Shown: piece by piece, positions 5,988 to 6,014 of the stretch
How positions within the stretch are numbered: position 1 is the stretch's first letter
Layout of the letters: every line of letters starts with the position of its first letter
Assembly (NCBI GenBank): GCA_023433185.1
Contig: JAEZEN010000172.1
Coordinates: forward strand, 1-6,014
Origin: Pseudomonadota bacterium
GTDB lineage: Bacteria > Pseudomonadota > Alphaproteobacteria > Rhizobiales > Kaistiaceae
Direction of reading: 5' to 3'
Length of the DNA: 6,014 bases
Position numbers and translations under genes: made by a program
The notes under the pieces: model-generated
Seen by the model: only the letters and a program-made list of their open reading frames with translations
Databases searched by the model: none
What the model was told of the DNA's origin: nothing

Positions 5988-6014
5988 GGGGGGGGCCGGG
6001 GGGCGCCGGGGGGG
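5988..6014 (+). other. G-run tract at the right edge, possibly an assembly artefact
   Basis: The last 27 bases consist almost only of G-runs of 8, 6 and 7 (5988-5995, 5998-6003, 6008-6014) separated by CC and CGCC. Such sequence could form a G-quadruplex, but no other part of the window looks like it. It coincides with the end of the sequence, where low-quality poly-G calls from two-colour sequencing often accumulate. It lies upstream of pstC, where promoter elements would be expected, so nothing should be concluded about pstC regulation from these bases. Confidence 0.5.

Noticed and set aside
1..6014. CRISPR array, insertion sequence, tRNA or phage/defence genes
   Set aside because: I saw no spaced direct repeats, transposase, tRNA-like cloverleaf or attachment repeats; all coding capacity is explained by six conserved housekeeping genes.

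Overview
The window looks like a piece of a GC-rich alphaproteobacterial chromosome, most likely Hyphomicrobiales (Rhizobiales) or a close relative. Three things point there: a GcrA homologue, which is a cell-cycle regulator confined to Alphaproteobacteria; PstC and PstA permeases with the long extra N-terminal regions typical of that class; and the gene order pst-phoU-phoB next to gcrA. I recall that order from rhizobial genomes but could not check it here. The window may be a complete short contig, because the right edge runs into suspicious poly-G.

Layout. Positions 1-341 are non-coding. They hold an 8-bp perfect hairpin at the left edge, a good leftward sigma70-type promoter (36-66) for a gene off the left edge, and the upstream region of gcrA with four GANTC sites. 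gcrA (342-872, + strand) follows. A structured GC-rich inverted repeat (874-913) lies between gcrA and the convergent phoB. From 948 to 5946 everything is on the minus strand and reads, in transcription order, pstC - pstA - pstB - phoU - phoB. Gaps are 13, 26, 14 and 17 nt, with no internal terminator, so this is very probably one operon. phoR and the binding-protein gene pstS are not in the window. If present they would lie beyond the right edge; only 67 nt upstream of pstC is visible and it shows no Pho box.

How the genes work together. PstC and PstA form the inner-membrane channel and PstB powers it as the ATPase, importing phosphate delivered by periplasmic PstS. PhoU links transporter state to the sensor kinase PhoR, and PhoB is the response regulator that switches on the Pho regulon in phosphate starvation. 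GcrA belongs to a different circuit: it binds CcrM-methylated GANTC sites and sigma70-RNA polymerase to time cell-cycle transcription.

The operon is canonical and I see no undescribed system in it. The most interesting signal is the clustering of GANTC sites at gcrA: five of about ten in the whole window fall in roughly 250 bp covering its upstream region and first codons. This suggests methylation-dependent or autogenous control.
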